Shown here piece by piece: positions 36,884 through 47,800 of a DNA stretch of 64,000 nucleotides (positions within the stretch are counted from its first letter, which is position 1; each line of letters opens with the position of its first letter). The notes beneath the pieces were generated by a model that was not told the DNA's origin, made no database searches, and saw only the letters and a program-made list of their open reading frames with translations. The position numbers and the translations under genes were made by a program. The DNA is taken from NCBI GenBank assembly GCA_037577475.1, contig CM075184.1, forward strand, positions 7,479,594-7,543,593, written 5' to 3'. This DNA is from Chaunax sp. Z400 (lineage: Eukaryota > Chordata > Actinopteri > Lophiiformes > Chaunacidae).

Positions 36884-38476
36884 TCACGCTGTCCTAACTG
36901 AGCCGTTATTGCTGGCCAGTCTCCTGAAGCCGTGGTCATTCTTCTCCAGCCAGAGCTCTGCCAACTGCTGGGTGGAGCCGTGCGATGAGGCTTTGGAGCC
37001 CAGGCACATCTTGTATTGTTTCGCCTCCAGGTTGGGATCACATATGACAGGGTGGTGGACGTGGACTATCCCCGTGTCTGTGCTTCTGAACAACTTAATC
37101 CCTGACAGGACAAATTTGTTAAAAAGGTCCACGTCCTCCAATCCCCACCCCTGTATGGAGGTATCAAAGCCTCCAGCTCGGACCAAGTCTCCCTTATAGA
37201 CGCAGACGATCCCATAGCCGTAGTTCCTCCACAGGCCTGTCTTGGATGTGAAGACGTAGTGGTTGTTGCTAGGGACTTTCCCAGCATACACCACCTTGGG
37301 ATCATACTGGCTGAAGATGATGGGAAAGTAGGACTGCTCTCCAAAGGCTGTATTGGTCCGACATCGCTTGAGGAAGTCGCTGGTGAAGAGCAGATCCACA
37401 TCACAGTAGAAGAGCAGCGAATCGTTAGAGAAGTGCAAAGAACCCACCTCCAAAGCCAGAGCCCTAGAGAAGGATCCGGTCACTGGCTTTATCTCCATCT
37501 CGGCCCGGGGATACTTAATTCGATACTCCCTCATCAACTCCACCTGCTTGACCCGCTCTGTGTTGTTGTCTGTGCTGAATAGCAGGATAACCAGCTTGAC
37601 GTTCTGGTTGGGGATCAGACAAACTCGTTCAAAGTTGGCCATGAAACGGACAAAGATGTCATAGCGTCCTGAAAGAGGAACCAAGATGTTGACTTTCTTC
37701 TCTTTTGGTTCCCTTTGGTCCTGGACAGAGGTGGCCAACTTGAAGGGCACCAACATCTTGAGAGAATTGGACAGAAAAGAGAGGGAGTCCGACTCCTTGT
37801 TAATGAGGCTTGCCAGAGCTCTGGCATCCATCTCCTCCTCCTCTCTGAACTGGATCTGGCTGAAGGTCTGCTGCAGGTAGGCATGCCTCCTCACAGGAAC
37901 CGTCATGGTCTTTCCTTTATGCTTCTTATACAGCAGCAGCAGATCAAGCACATACTCTGCCCCATATAAGGGGTTGACCCTCCGGTAGCCATATTGGATT
38001 TCTTTGAAATCAATGACCCGTCCCCGTGTCTTGGCATTGGCGTTGATCATCTCCATCACTTGCATGATGATGTCATCCAAGGCTTGCCTCTGGGAGGAAT
38101 CAATCCCACGGCGGGGAGGCTGACCCTCAGAGGCTGAGAACAGGTACCTCCCTGTCAAAAACTCCCACTCCAGGACATCTTCTCTCTGCTGTGGGTGGAA
38201 GCGCATAAATGAGGGTGGCATACCAAGCTGGAGGTCTTCTCGGCTGGGTTCAGCTGCTCCATAGCGCCCCATCTGGACGATCTCCCTGTGGAGCTGAATG
38301 GTTCGGTGGCGCAGGTCTGCGATCTTGCGGCTGAGCATGTAGCTGTGTAGGCGATACTGGTAGGGAGGGTTCTTGTTGGGGTGGAGGGTGATGGCCCGAT
38401 GGATTTTGCTGTTGCGGAGATCTCGGATGTAGCCCTTTTTATTTGGTTCATAGTTCTCATAGAAGAGCTGCTGCAT
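36884..38476 (-). CDS. chsy1: Chondroitin sulfate synthase 1, last coding exon (530 codons)
   Basis: CHSY1 is a type II Golgi enzyme that extends chondroitin chains by adding GlcA and GalNAc alternately, with its partner CHPF. The exon starts at the acceptor CTTCACAG (38477-38484) in phase 0 with MQQLFYENYE and runs 530 codons to TGA at 36884-36886; vertebrate CHSY1 is about 800 residues and its last exon has this size. Exon residues 1-130 end the N-terminal beta-1,3-glucuronyltransferase-type domain. The C-terminal GalNAc-transferase domain (about 260-515) has NILVPLSGRYDIFVRF, the DVD metal-binding motif at 359-361 and GWGLEDVDLF at about 443-452. The end NNGSVRTA is the CHSY1 tail and argues against CHSY3. 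No stop or frameshift. The ATG at 38519-38521 lies in the intron and is not the start. Confidence 0.96.
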   Translation of the reverse strand: MQQLFYENYEPNKKGYIRDLRNSKIHRAITLHPNKNPPYQYRLHSYMLSRKIADLRHRTIQLHREIVQMGRYGAAEPSREDLQLGMPPSFMRFHPQQREDVLEWEFLTGRYLFSASEGQPPRRGIDSSQRQALDDIIMQVMEMINANAKTRGRVIDFKEIQYGYRRVNPLYGAEYVLDLLLLYKKHKGKTMTVPVRRHAYLQQTFSQIQFREEEEMDARALASLINKESDSLSFLSNSLKMLVPFKLATSVQDQREPKEKKVNILVPLSGRYDIFVRFMANFERVCLIPNQNVKLVILLFSTDNNTERVKQVELMREYRIKYPRAEMEIKPVTGSFSRALALEVGSLHFSNDSLLFYCDVDLLFTSDFLKRCRTNTAFGEQSYFPIIFSQYDPKVVYAGKVPSNNHYVFTSKTGLWRNYGYGIVCVYKGDLVRAGGFDTSIQGWGLEDVDLFNKFVLSGIKLFRSTDTGIVHVHHPVICDPNLEAKQYKMCLGSKASSHGSTQQLAELWLEKNDHGFRRLASNNGSVRTA

Positions 38477-40999
38477 CTGTGAAGACAGGAGATTAATTGG
38501 TGTTAGTGCCATGAGGAACACTGGATTCTCATTATCACACGTGCAAATTCAAATGCAACAAATATCCCTTAGCACGCAGTTTACTGTGACAGCTGCACTC
38601 ACACTCATGTTGCTGTAAGTACCAGTCTGCTGAGCCACAAGGCTTTCATAATAGACATCTGTTTGGAAACACATAAAATAGATTTCCTGAACTGGAATTT
38701 GGCTTGTAAATGCTACGTTGCTGTTGTGGCATTCAACTCTTCAGTCAAAGACTGAGCTACAGAGATGCAATTATGTGCTGGCCAATACATTACGAATCAA
38801 TGATTGAATAAAATATAAATAAATAATTGTTCCAGTAGTGGAATTTCTATTGAATAATTCCATCTGATATCACAGTCTTGACTGCAGAAGCCACTCAAAA
38901 CCTGGCACTAAATGGGGATTTTCTCCTCTCCTCTCCTCCCCAAATTCTACACACTAGGCTTTTAAATGCATGTAAACACACTGTAAAACTAATGGCAATA
39001 TTTTGTTCTGTATTCTGCTGATGGAAACTCCAAATTAAGGGCCTCAAGGAGTGTGTTGCACATCACCTAGCAGTCTAATTCTGACATCAAGTAAGTGAGT
39101 TAGTGTTTACCACAGCCCTGCTGGAGCTTTACAAAACTACTGTTCCTCAAATCGCAGGAGGCTCAAAGTGCAAACATTGGGACAGCTGCTATGGAGCAGC
39201 TGGCAGGATCTCAACCATGGTCAAAAAAGCAGGGTTTGTGCCGTTGCCTCCCAATGAAGGGAGCATCAGAACGGCTGCAACCCCCAAAAAAGTCTAATTT
39301 GAGAGAACGGCTCTGGAATGCAGCCACAAACCTGATCCCCGGGGAAAGGCCATACAGGGAGTAAGACAGGACAGGCCTGAGAGTAACGGAAAGTGATACC
39401 TGAAGCTGAATACGATCACAGGAACTGCCTGAGTAACTCTTTGCTTTTCCATGGCTTTAGCCTACATTCCTCTGCACCTAAGACAGGGCAGCCTGCCAAT
39501 CAAAACACACTGTAACCTTGTCATTAATGGAAGCCTTGAGCCAAGCTGTGCCTTTAGAGGTGAAGGGTCATCCTTTGCATCTGAAACCAGGCCACTGCAT
39601 GCGCCATAACTAACAGAAATATATGTGTAGGATTACTTCCAACAGAAAACACAGCTTGCAATTTTTTGTGACAATGTCCATGTATGCCTTTGGCCACTGA
39701 ACCTGTTGAGAACCCCTGGGTTGGCAAAATTCACTGATCCATGCTTATGTTAGCCTCGGGGCTACAATGTTTACTGTTTCTTGCCAGCACTGTCAGCTGC
39801 TCCGGAATGACTCTCTAATCGGCTACTGCGTCCAACTCGGACAATATTCATGTAATCATTCAAATTTCAAACACTAATCATCAAAACGTGTTATTGATCG
39901 GGTTGGTCAGGTTGGTTGGTTGGTTGGTAGGTCTAAGAATCAACCAACTAAGACCAAGATGTCAGACTTTGATTTCTTTGGCAAATTGGGATTAAATAGG
40001 CTCTCAGCTTTAGCCTGAGCCGGCTTTAGTCAAATAAAAGCTCAGTTACACTCAATTTAAAAAGGACTCTGATCAGAGCATATAAAAAAATCTGGACATG
40101 CCTGGTATTCAAGCATGTTGCTGCCATGAATAAGAGATAATGATTGAGATAACAAATCAGCAATAAAACCAAAAGAAGATAATGAGTGAGACTAACTCAG
40201 ACATGAGACATTTTATCAGATAAAGGCACCAGTCATTCTTTCATTTCTGTCAAAAATAAGCCTCCATTTACTGTCTCTTTTTCTGCATTTGTTTGTGGTA
40301 AAAAGGTTGAAGTATTCCCCCCCTAACTATTTTTCCAGTGATGCTGAAGGAGAGCTCTGTGCCGGCTCAGACTGTATCCAGCAGAGTAACACCAGTGGTC
40401 ATCAGCTGACAGCCTATTGGTCAGGATGTTTATGTCTCTCTCCTGCAGCTTCACCATCATTAGCACCCTTCCTTATTACATGACCTCCACTTTGTGCTCA
40501 CCGTTGCAACTTATGGCTCATTAGTGCAATTCCCTCACAGTCATTTATCTCACAACATACCCTGAACCCAACGTTACTGGTTCTCTAACGAAGCTAGAGA
40601 AAGGTAAGTTGCTGGGAGTCAAGTTTGTGTGTTTCATTTCAAACACAGCTGTTTCTGTCTCTGAGTGCAGAATGGCTGCACGAAGATCTTGGCTGCTGTT
40701 ATAATTTTAAAAGGCTTTATACTAAATCCTCAAAGACTCAGGCAACGGCATATTATTCAAAATTTGACAATTATTTTTTCCAGTGTGGGATTTTTGAATT
40801 CAGAATTTACAGTCTATAAGTGCATATAAACCATTTGAAGTGGTTTGACTTAAGGCCCAGCAGAGAATGTTCTTCAAATTAACTTAAAGCCTAACCTATT
40901 GCACACCATATACGCAAGACTAATGTCGTGCTAAATGCACTGGGTAAATCAAGTGTGTGGCTACACCTTGGTTTAAAGAAGTTCACTAAGGAAGTTGAT
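38477..40999 (-). other. chsy1: CHSY1 intron 2, part next to the last exon
   Basis: The minus strand ends in a pyrimidine-rich tract and CAG before the exon. The sequence has no exon: the previous CHSY1 exon should encode a WFMRADDDVY-type glycosyltransferase motif, and nothing like it is seen here or further right. A GGTTGGTTGGTT patch lies near 39906-39930. Confidence 0.7.
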
Positions 41000-41400
41000 A
41001 AAAAAAAACATGGTTGTTTGCACAAGTTGCAAGACAGAAGTGAAATTCTCTGGTGGAAAATGTCCCAGTTGATGTGTCGACAGTCTAAGTCACCTGAAAA
41101 CCGTTGCTACTCATTGTCAACTGAAAGTAAAAGCACAACAAGAAGTCAAGGGTCAAACATGGTAATGCTGACCGCATACTTTGGCTGAAAATACTATTAA
41201 AACTTGCCACAGTCACAGACTTGACGAACAAAGTTACAAAGTTTAGAAAGGAAGATCTTCGGCTTTACAGGACCGTTGACTCTTGAATTTTGAGATCGTA
41301 TCAATGCCCTGGACCTCATATGTGTCAGCAGGAAACAATTCTCTGAGGTAATAATATCATTTATGCACGATGAGAACAAATGTCAAATTGCAAAAACATT
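41000..41400 (+). repeat. Diverged duplicated block, copy 1
   Basis: Aligns collinearly with 57780-58150: GACAGAAGTGAAA, AAGTCACCTGA, AGAAGTCAAG versus ATAACAAGTCAAG, AAGATCTTCGGCTTTACAGG versus AAGATCTTCAGCCTTGAAGG, TATCAATGCCCTGG versus TATCAATGCACTAGG, and CAGGAAACAATTCTC versus CAGGAAATAATTCTC. No coding frame or terminal repeat was recognised. Confidence 0.65.
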
Positions 41401-42314
41401 TCACAGAAGAAAAATGTATTTAAATAAAAACCTTCATTCAAGCCATTCTGTATAAAGAATGTATTATTTATGTAGGTGCTTTTCTATAAATGTTCTATGT
41501 TCATGACAAATAAATAATAATTGCTTTAATAGAGTTAATGATTTAATGTAATAAATTAAGTTGATGCAATGTTAAAATTTAAAATCTGATTTGATGTACA
41601 GTAATTCATTTGTTAAGGTTAAAGTGTAATAAGTAACAAATGCATCTCCTTGGTAAAGGGGTCACCTTAGTGGGACAGACACTATTGCTTTGGTTAGTTA
41701 ACCTGCCAAGGCTAGGTGAAGGATGTCTCTCTTATAAAGCTCTACTATTAGATATTCAACTAATAAATCTCAATCTATGAAGCAAACAAAGAAAGAAAGA
41801 AAGAAAACTTTCAAAGGACTTTCAAGGACTTATGAACCTCTTTTCATGACAAGCAGACAACGAGGTAATTAATAGGTAGAATGCCTTTTCTTCGATGTTA
41901 GCGTTACATGCTATTTTGTATTCCTATTTGTTTTCATCTCATGTATTGATTTATATGCACTGTGTTCATTCGCAAATGTAGTTCTCATGGAGTTACTGAG
42001 GTGTGGATGCATACAAGATGTGCCCGTTCAAGCAGTAAACACTCGTGTCTGTGTTGTGAAGAGAGATACACTGACTCATTCATATGTTCGGGTCACGTCG
42101 TGGGATCACTGCCACTAGCTTAGTGGCTACCAGTGTTAGCAATCTGCGGACGTTCATCTACGAAAAAATATTGTTGCACTGTGCCGACTCGGCATTATCC
42201 AAGGCAAAATAAAAGCCACACTTTTGAGCGCTGTTTGCTGTGGTCCATGACGGAGCCTGGCTCAAAGTACACATCCAACCTGTGAGGCGGAAACTACGGA
42301 CACTGCATGTCACC
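41401..42314 (-). other. chsy1: CHSY1 intron 2, no feature recognised
   Basis: AT-rich sequence with a short GAAA run near 41788-41806. Nothing else supported up to the left border of copy B, except the 8-bp flank at 42307-42314. Confidence 0.5.
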
Positions 42315-42715
42315 TATGGCAAGCCGTTTTAACATTTAATCAGTGGGGCTGACTAGTAGCGATTTAGTTTTTCACTAGTGGAAAATTTTATAACAATTGT
42401 GACATGTTACAATTTATATTTTCACATGTACGAATTACATTTCAACTAGTTAAAACTTGAGTTACAGATATCTTTAATTTAATTATTGATATCAGTAATT
42501 CCTTTTTCACTAGTAAGAATAACAATTTCAGATATCTGCAATTGAATTTCCACATGTTGAAAAAGGTTTGTGACTAGTGGAAACCCAAAGTGTCATTTTG
42601 ACATGTCAACAAAAAACATTTGTGATATGTGGGTGTGTCACCCTGATTTGCATATTATTTACTACATGTAAAAAAGCCTTTTCGGATATGTGGGCGTACC
42701 TATCATTAAAATGCC

Positions 42716-42954
42716 AGGAACAGAGGCGCAACAAAAATCAACCAGAAGTTTGACCAGGATTAGCAAGGACGGCTATGGCTTTTACGTGGATGAAGAGTAA
42801 CAATGGGAGAGTGAATTTCTAATACTATGGCGTTCATGGCGTGCAGTTCCCTCTGACCACATACACCTTGTTTATATGGCCATTCAATGGCAAAACATTT
42901 AGGATGGATCTTAACGATCACTTGCTCCGCCATGTTCAATGTCTTTGTGGCAGC
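42716..42954. other. Core segment of copy B, shared with copy A
   Basis: Matches 34501-34731 in the same direction at roughly 80 percent by eye (CCAGGATTAGCAA, GTTCCCTCTGACCACA, ACTTGCTCC, CATGTTCAA). In plus frame both copies keep TRISKDGY...VDEE and VPSDHxHLVY; on the minus strand copy B reads ATGGCGGAGCAAGTGATCG. It is GC-richer than the arms and could be a captured host fragment. Confidence 0.6.
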
Positions 42955-43122
42955 CTGGATGTGTTTGGTGTAGGGAGAGAGAGATAATTATTCCAGGTGT
43001 TATGTGTAAAGAAATGATTGCTCCCTCTCCCTCATATGTGGGAGCATGGCGGACCTGGAAGAGCGCTGCCGACTTGAGTGTGACGGGTGGGCAGGCTGTA
43101 TGCTGAGTTGGCCTGAAAAGGC

Positions 43123-43635
43123 ATGTAGAAAACAATATGCAAGTAATGGCTGACACACCCACATATCTGAAATGTTTTTTTGACATGTAGAAAAGAATAT
43201 ATAAGTAATGGCTGACATACCCACATATCTGAAATGTTTTTTTTGACATATAGTAAAGAATATATAAGTAATGGCTGACACACCCACATATCTGAAATGT
43301 TTTTTTGACATGTAGAAAAGAATATATAAGTAATGGCTGACATACCCACATATCTGAAATGTTTTTTTTGACATATAGTAAAGAATATATAAGTCATGGC
43401 TGACATACTCACATATCTGAAAAGGTTTTTTGACATGTAGAAAAGAATATATAAGTAATGGCTGACATACCCACATATCTGAAATGTTTTTTTTGACATA
43501 TAGTAAAGAATATATAAGTAATGGCTGACATACTCACATATCTGAAAAGGTTTTTTGACATGTAGAAAACAATTTGCAAGTAATGGCTGACATACCCACG
43601 TATCTGAAAAGGTTTTTTGACATATAGTAAAGAAT
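43123..43635. repeat. 62-63-bp tandem repeat with dimeric order, 8 copies
   Basis: The unit starts near GTAATGGCTGACA and includes CACATATCTGAAA and a TTTTTT run. Units alternate between GACATGTAGAAAAG and GACATATAGTAAAG types, making a dimer of about 125 bp repeated four times. The minus frames over it (42911-43661) simply translate the repeat. Confidence 0.95.
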
Positions 43636-44689
43636 GTGCTAATCATTATCATTATCATCATTATTTCCTGATGTCGTGCTAATCTACATATTCTTCTTGG
43701 ATATGTGGCCCTCCTTCATTCAGTAGCATCATTTAAGATATCTACAATGATGATTTTGATATCTAAAATTAAATTATGACTAGTTATTAAAGGAATTGCA
43801 GATATCCTAAAAATAATTCTTACTAGTATGAATATAGTCATATATCTGAAATGCTGTTCTAGATATCAGAAATGTAATTTTAGGTATCTGAAATTACATT
43901 CTTAATAGTTACAATTACACGCCAACATATTAAGAATTAAATTTTGACTAGTCAGAATTAAATTTTAGATATCTAGAATTACATTTATATCTATAATGTA
44001 AGAACAGCTGTAGATCTCTACAATATATATTGCCACTAGTAAGAAATTAATTGTTGATATCAAGAATTAACATGATGACTAGTGAGAATCAAGTTGTAGA
44101 TATTAATTAGAATTGCAACTAGGAAAAATTACATTATGCACAAGTCGACTTGGAATTAGAACATGTCAAAATTGAATTACGATATGTGCAACTGAGTTTG
44201 AACAGTGATCAATGGTAAAAGTTGACTAGTTGTGCTTGAATTACAGATATCTACAACAAACATTTCCACTAGTAAGAAATTAATTGTTGATATCAAGAAA
44301 TAACACTGTAACTAGTGAGAAATGAAGTGTAGATATCTTTAATTAAAATTGCTACTTGTCAAAATTACATTACAAATATGTTGGCTTGGATTTCTAACTA
44401 GTCAAAAAGCAATTGTTGATTTCTGTAATTGCTATTACTGCTACTGATTAAATGTCAAAACGGCTTGCCATATGTCACCAGCACAGAAACGGTTCAAATT
44501 TGGAACTGGTCCTCGATGCCCAACCATAATGACATATTAGTTGGGACATATTCATTTGAACTTGACTTTTTGAAGCCCCATCAATCAGTGCAAACCTATG
44601 TATTCTGTGTAGCAAATGTGACAATATTGTATTTTTTTCCCATGTGCAACAATACTGGGAGTTGGGAAAGTGTCTTATCCTCAATTCAA

Positions 44690-44830
44690 GTCAATTTTAT
44701 TTATATAGTGCCAAATCACAACAAAACTTATCTCAAAGCACTTTCCAAGAAGAGAAGGTCTAGACTGTCCTCCTTATTCTACAGAGACCCAACAATCCTC
44801 CATGAACAAGCACTTAGGTATACGTGTTGT
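44690..44830 (+). repeat. Fish interspersed repeat (TTTATATAGTGCCAAATC type)
   Basis: CAATTTTATTTATATAGTGC, CAAATCACAACAAAACTTA, AGCACTTTCCAAG and CTACAGAGACCCAACAATCC form the head of a very common fish repeat, probably the same family as 18330-18840. Confidence 0.7.
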
Positions 44831-47800
44831 GACGTACATCAGACTGCGTTCCCGCATCAGTTATACAAAGTCAGCAGTGAAAAACTGCCATTTTCAAACT
44901 GAATTTTGAGTTTACTTGATTTTATAACCATAGGAGTTCTTCTCACCTTCAAGGTGTCCACAGGCTTGTACATTTGACTATTTAATCATGGAACCAGATA
45001 TTTTCCAGTAGCAAGTTCATAAGCTTTGAGGGGCTCTAATTGTCCCTCACCTACTGTAAAAGTGTTGATGAGAAAATGATCAACTTTTACCTCTGAAACC
45101 CAGGACACAAGAATAAAAGTCCTTGAACTTTACTACTACATCAATATTTCTGGTAAGGAGTCAAGCTAGGACAATAGTTTTCTTTGCAATTAAATTATAA
45201 AGTAAGTCTGAGACACAGTGACCAGGAGCCATATAAGCCCTGAAGTAGGTTTGTGTGTGTAATGCTGGAAGGCAGCATGACAGCCACTCTGGCTGGGTTT
45301 AATTTGCGGGACAATAGGCAGTGCCTGCCCCTGACCGAGCCATGCAAATCTAATTGGAGACGGCATTATGCTGCTGTAATTGGCTCTTTTGTACACAAGG
45401 GTGGTCTGTCTGAACTAATTTCTCAACTCAGGAAAAGCTTCTCGCACCTAAGACAGCTTCACAATAGGTCTGGTGCTGGTAAGTGTGATTGGAGTTGGTT
45501 GTACCATCAACAGCATCATGACACCAGATGACTCCTTCAATATCAGCCATCTAACTTGTGGAATGCTGGTTCTACAGAGAGCTATTGATTTAGACCGTCA
45601 TGCTACAATCTACTGCATTTCATTCAAATCTGAAACTACTAAAATTCTACAGATTCTCAGTGGCGCTTTTTTAGACTGTTCATGTTTAAGTTAATCAGCA
45701 GAACTTTTATATGACTTATTCTTTGGGGGAAAAATCCGGGCAACCATTTTTCGTTCGGTATTAAGGAGTCCATCTTTAGCCGGTGTTCATACATGTGGAG
45801 AAGCGTGAGGAAATGCCAGACTGAAATCCACTGGAAGGTCAATTACACAGAGCCCCAGTATCACCAAACAGTCATGGGGTGAGGCGAGAGATAAGAGTCA
45901 GTATTGTGTTATTCAAAGCATTACTATGACTTAGTTAGCTGGTGCTTATTTGTCTAAACAAAGGCTAACTTTACAACCATTGGTGTCACCATGACATTCC
46001 TAATTCTCAGCAGAAAAACGATGCAGTCAGGGTATCGTACAGTACATGCCCAGTGCAAACGGGATCTGACCTGTGCACACCATGAAGTTTAAACCCACTG
46101 CTACTGGCAAGGACATCACTGGACACGTTAAGAATTTTGACCACCAAAACGTTCACACTCATTTGGATTCCCATGCAAAGTTGTTTGCCACTCCACTGGA
46201 CGACGTAGAAGAACTACAAACAAAACGGTGTTAAAGATGATTCAAAGTGTAAGAATGCTACTAATGTTAAGTTTGACAAGTAGCAAAGGTGCCGATGTGC
46301 TGTTCATCTTTACACTGAAGAGGTAGGTGACAAAAACTGTTGGGGTGGAACTGTGTTGTCCCGTACAAACCAGTTAGTCTTTATTTACACTATAACTTTT
46401 CCAGTTGTTATTTCAGGTCTGTTTGTGTTCCAACTATAAAATACAGACCTATTTATATTTCTGAAACATTTCCAGTAACATTCTGTGACAAAGCCAACAG
46501 ACACTGCTCATCTGAGCTTTCACAAGTCACAGAGAATTCCGTAGAAACGCTTTGCTCCAGTAATTTCAATGACGGGATGTCAGTCAAGAGCAAACTATAA
46601 ACAAATGAGAAGGATCTAAATTCGATATTGGCCTCAGCATCGGCATGTATGTTGTCCTATTGACTAATATCACAATTTTTTTTAGCACCAAATACAGTAT
46701 CTTCAACAAAAACCTTGCATCAGTCCGCTGGCAGGAGCAGAGATTCAATAGAAATGACCAATGCTGACTCAGTAGAGAGATAATAAAGCTTGCAGGTGAA
46801 TTAAATTGATGAAATCCTTGCAAAAAAAATAAGGAGTGAAGTTGAACAGGGCCAGGTCAGGATATTAGACAGACACCAGGCTAGACATGTGAACAGAACA
46901 GACTGAGAGCTGCCAAACACAGAGAGGGAAGCAGAATCACTTCGATCTGGGCCAGAACTGCCTCACATATCATTACTACAAACATAGTTATGGACAACTT
47001 TATTAAAACAGTACTGAATATTAGTTCATTGCATTCATTTAGCACATCAATAGAACCAACGGTGGCTGAAAATGTCATGTTTTCTTTTCTTGTACATTTA
47101 AGACAACATCGCCAAAGTTACTGGGCTACAAGCTGCTAAAACAGAGACGGTCCAGTTCCTGTATGATTCTTGAACCCGAAAAACAAACAAACAAAAAAAA
47201 CAAACATGCTGACAGATGTTTATCTTTTCCAAACCACTTTTCCAGAACGTAGCAGCAGTGTGAGTGAGCAGGCTGTGTTGTCCTCATGGAGAAATGCCCG
47301 CAGGGATATGATGCAAGCACTGACATGTTTCTGTTGGTTCACTACAGCCACAAGTCCGTCACAATCACTTTATCTCTTCTGCCTATCCCTGCTGTATCAC
47401 ACTGTCTGAGCTGCACTGATCTACTCTTCCATTCTCTACACTGGATCTTCTGTTCAAGGTTGTTGCTGCTGATAGTGGCGACTGAAACCCCGTCATGGCA
47501 GCAAGCCTCACAAAGGAGCACAGTAAAGTCATAGAGTGATGTATCACCAGTTCAAAAAGGAAAACATCTATCATCTGATGTCACTACATAAAATCTCTGC
47601 CAGTGGAATTTACTACTGAATTCCTCCACTGCAGTCATGTTCCAGCGAGGTTAGTGCTGATGATTCTGCACATTGGCAGAGATCCCCCAGTGCATGAAAG
47701 AGTGGGATAAATCTAGACAAGGAAACAGCAACACTCTCCCCTCCTCCAGCTATTACAATCCATGTTTTCATCGAACTCCTACAATTCAAATATGGCACTT

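Larger units (their letters stand above)
42315..44471. mobile_element. Palindrome-studded element, copy B
   Basis: The ends are inverted: ATGGCAAGCCGTTTT...ACATTTAATCAG at 42316 and its complement ending at 44471, about 28 of 30 bases matching. ATGTCACC flanks both sides (42307-42314 and 44472-44479), a likely 8-bp target duplication. The left arm (42330-42600) and right arm (43720-44440) are rich in GATATC, ACTAGT and ACATGT. Between them lie the core 42716-42954 (shared with copy A) and a 62-bp tandem array (43123-43635). No transposase is present. An 8-bp duplication would fit hAT-like enzymes, but the ends lack the usual CAGG start. I do not recognise the family. Confidence 0.78.

Noticed and set aside
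36909..38460. Other frames over the CHSY1 exon
   Set aside because: The minus frame 38476-36884 encodes an uninterrupted CHSY1 C-terminus; all others are shadows.
38477..38521. Upstream in-frame ATG extending the CHSY1 frame by 15 codons
   Set aside because: This part is intron: it contains the pyrimidine tract and CAG acceptor, and family members continue into an upstream exon at this point.
42911..43661. Three long minus frames with repeated QICGYVSHYLYIL-type motifs
   Set aside because: The repeats reflect the 62-63-bp DNA tandem array; similar frames are open in several phases, so this is not a repeat protein.
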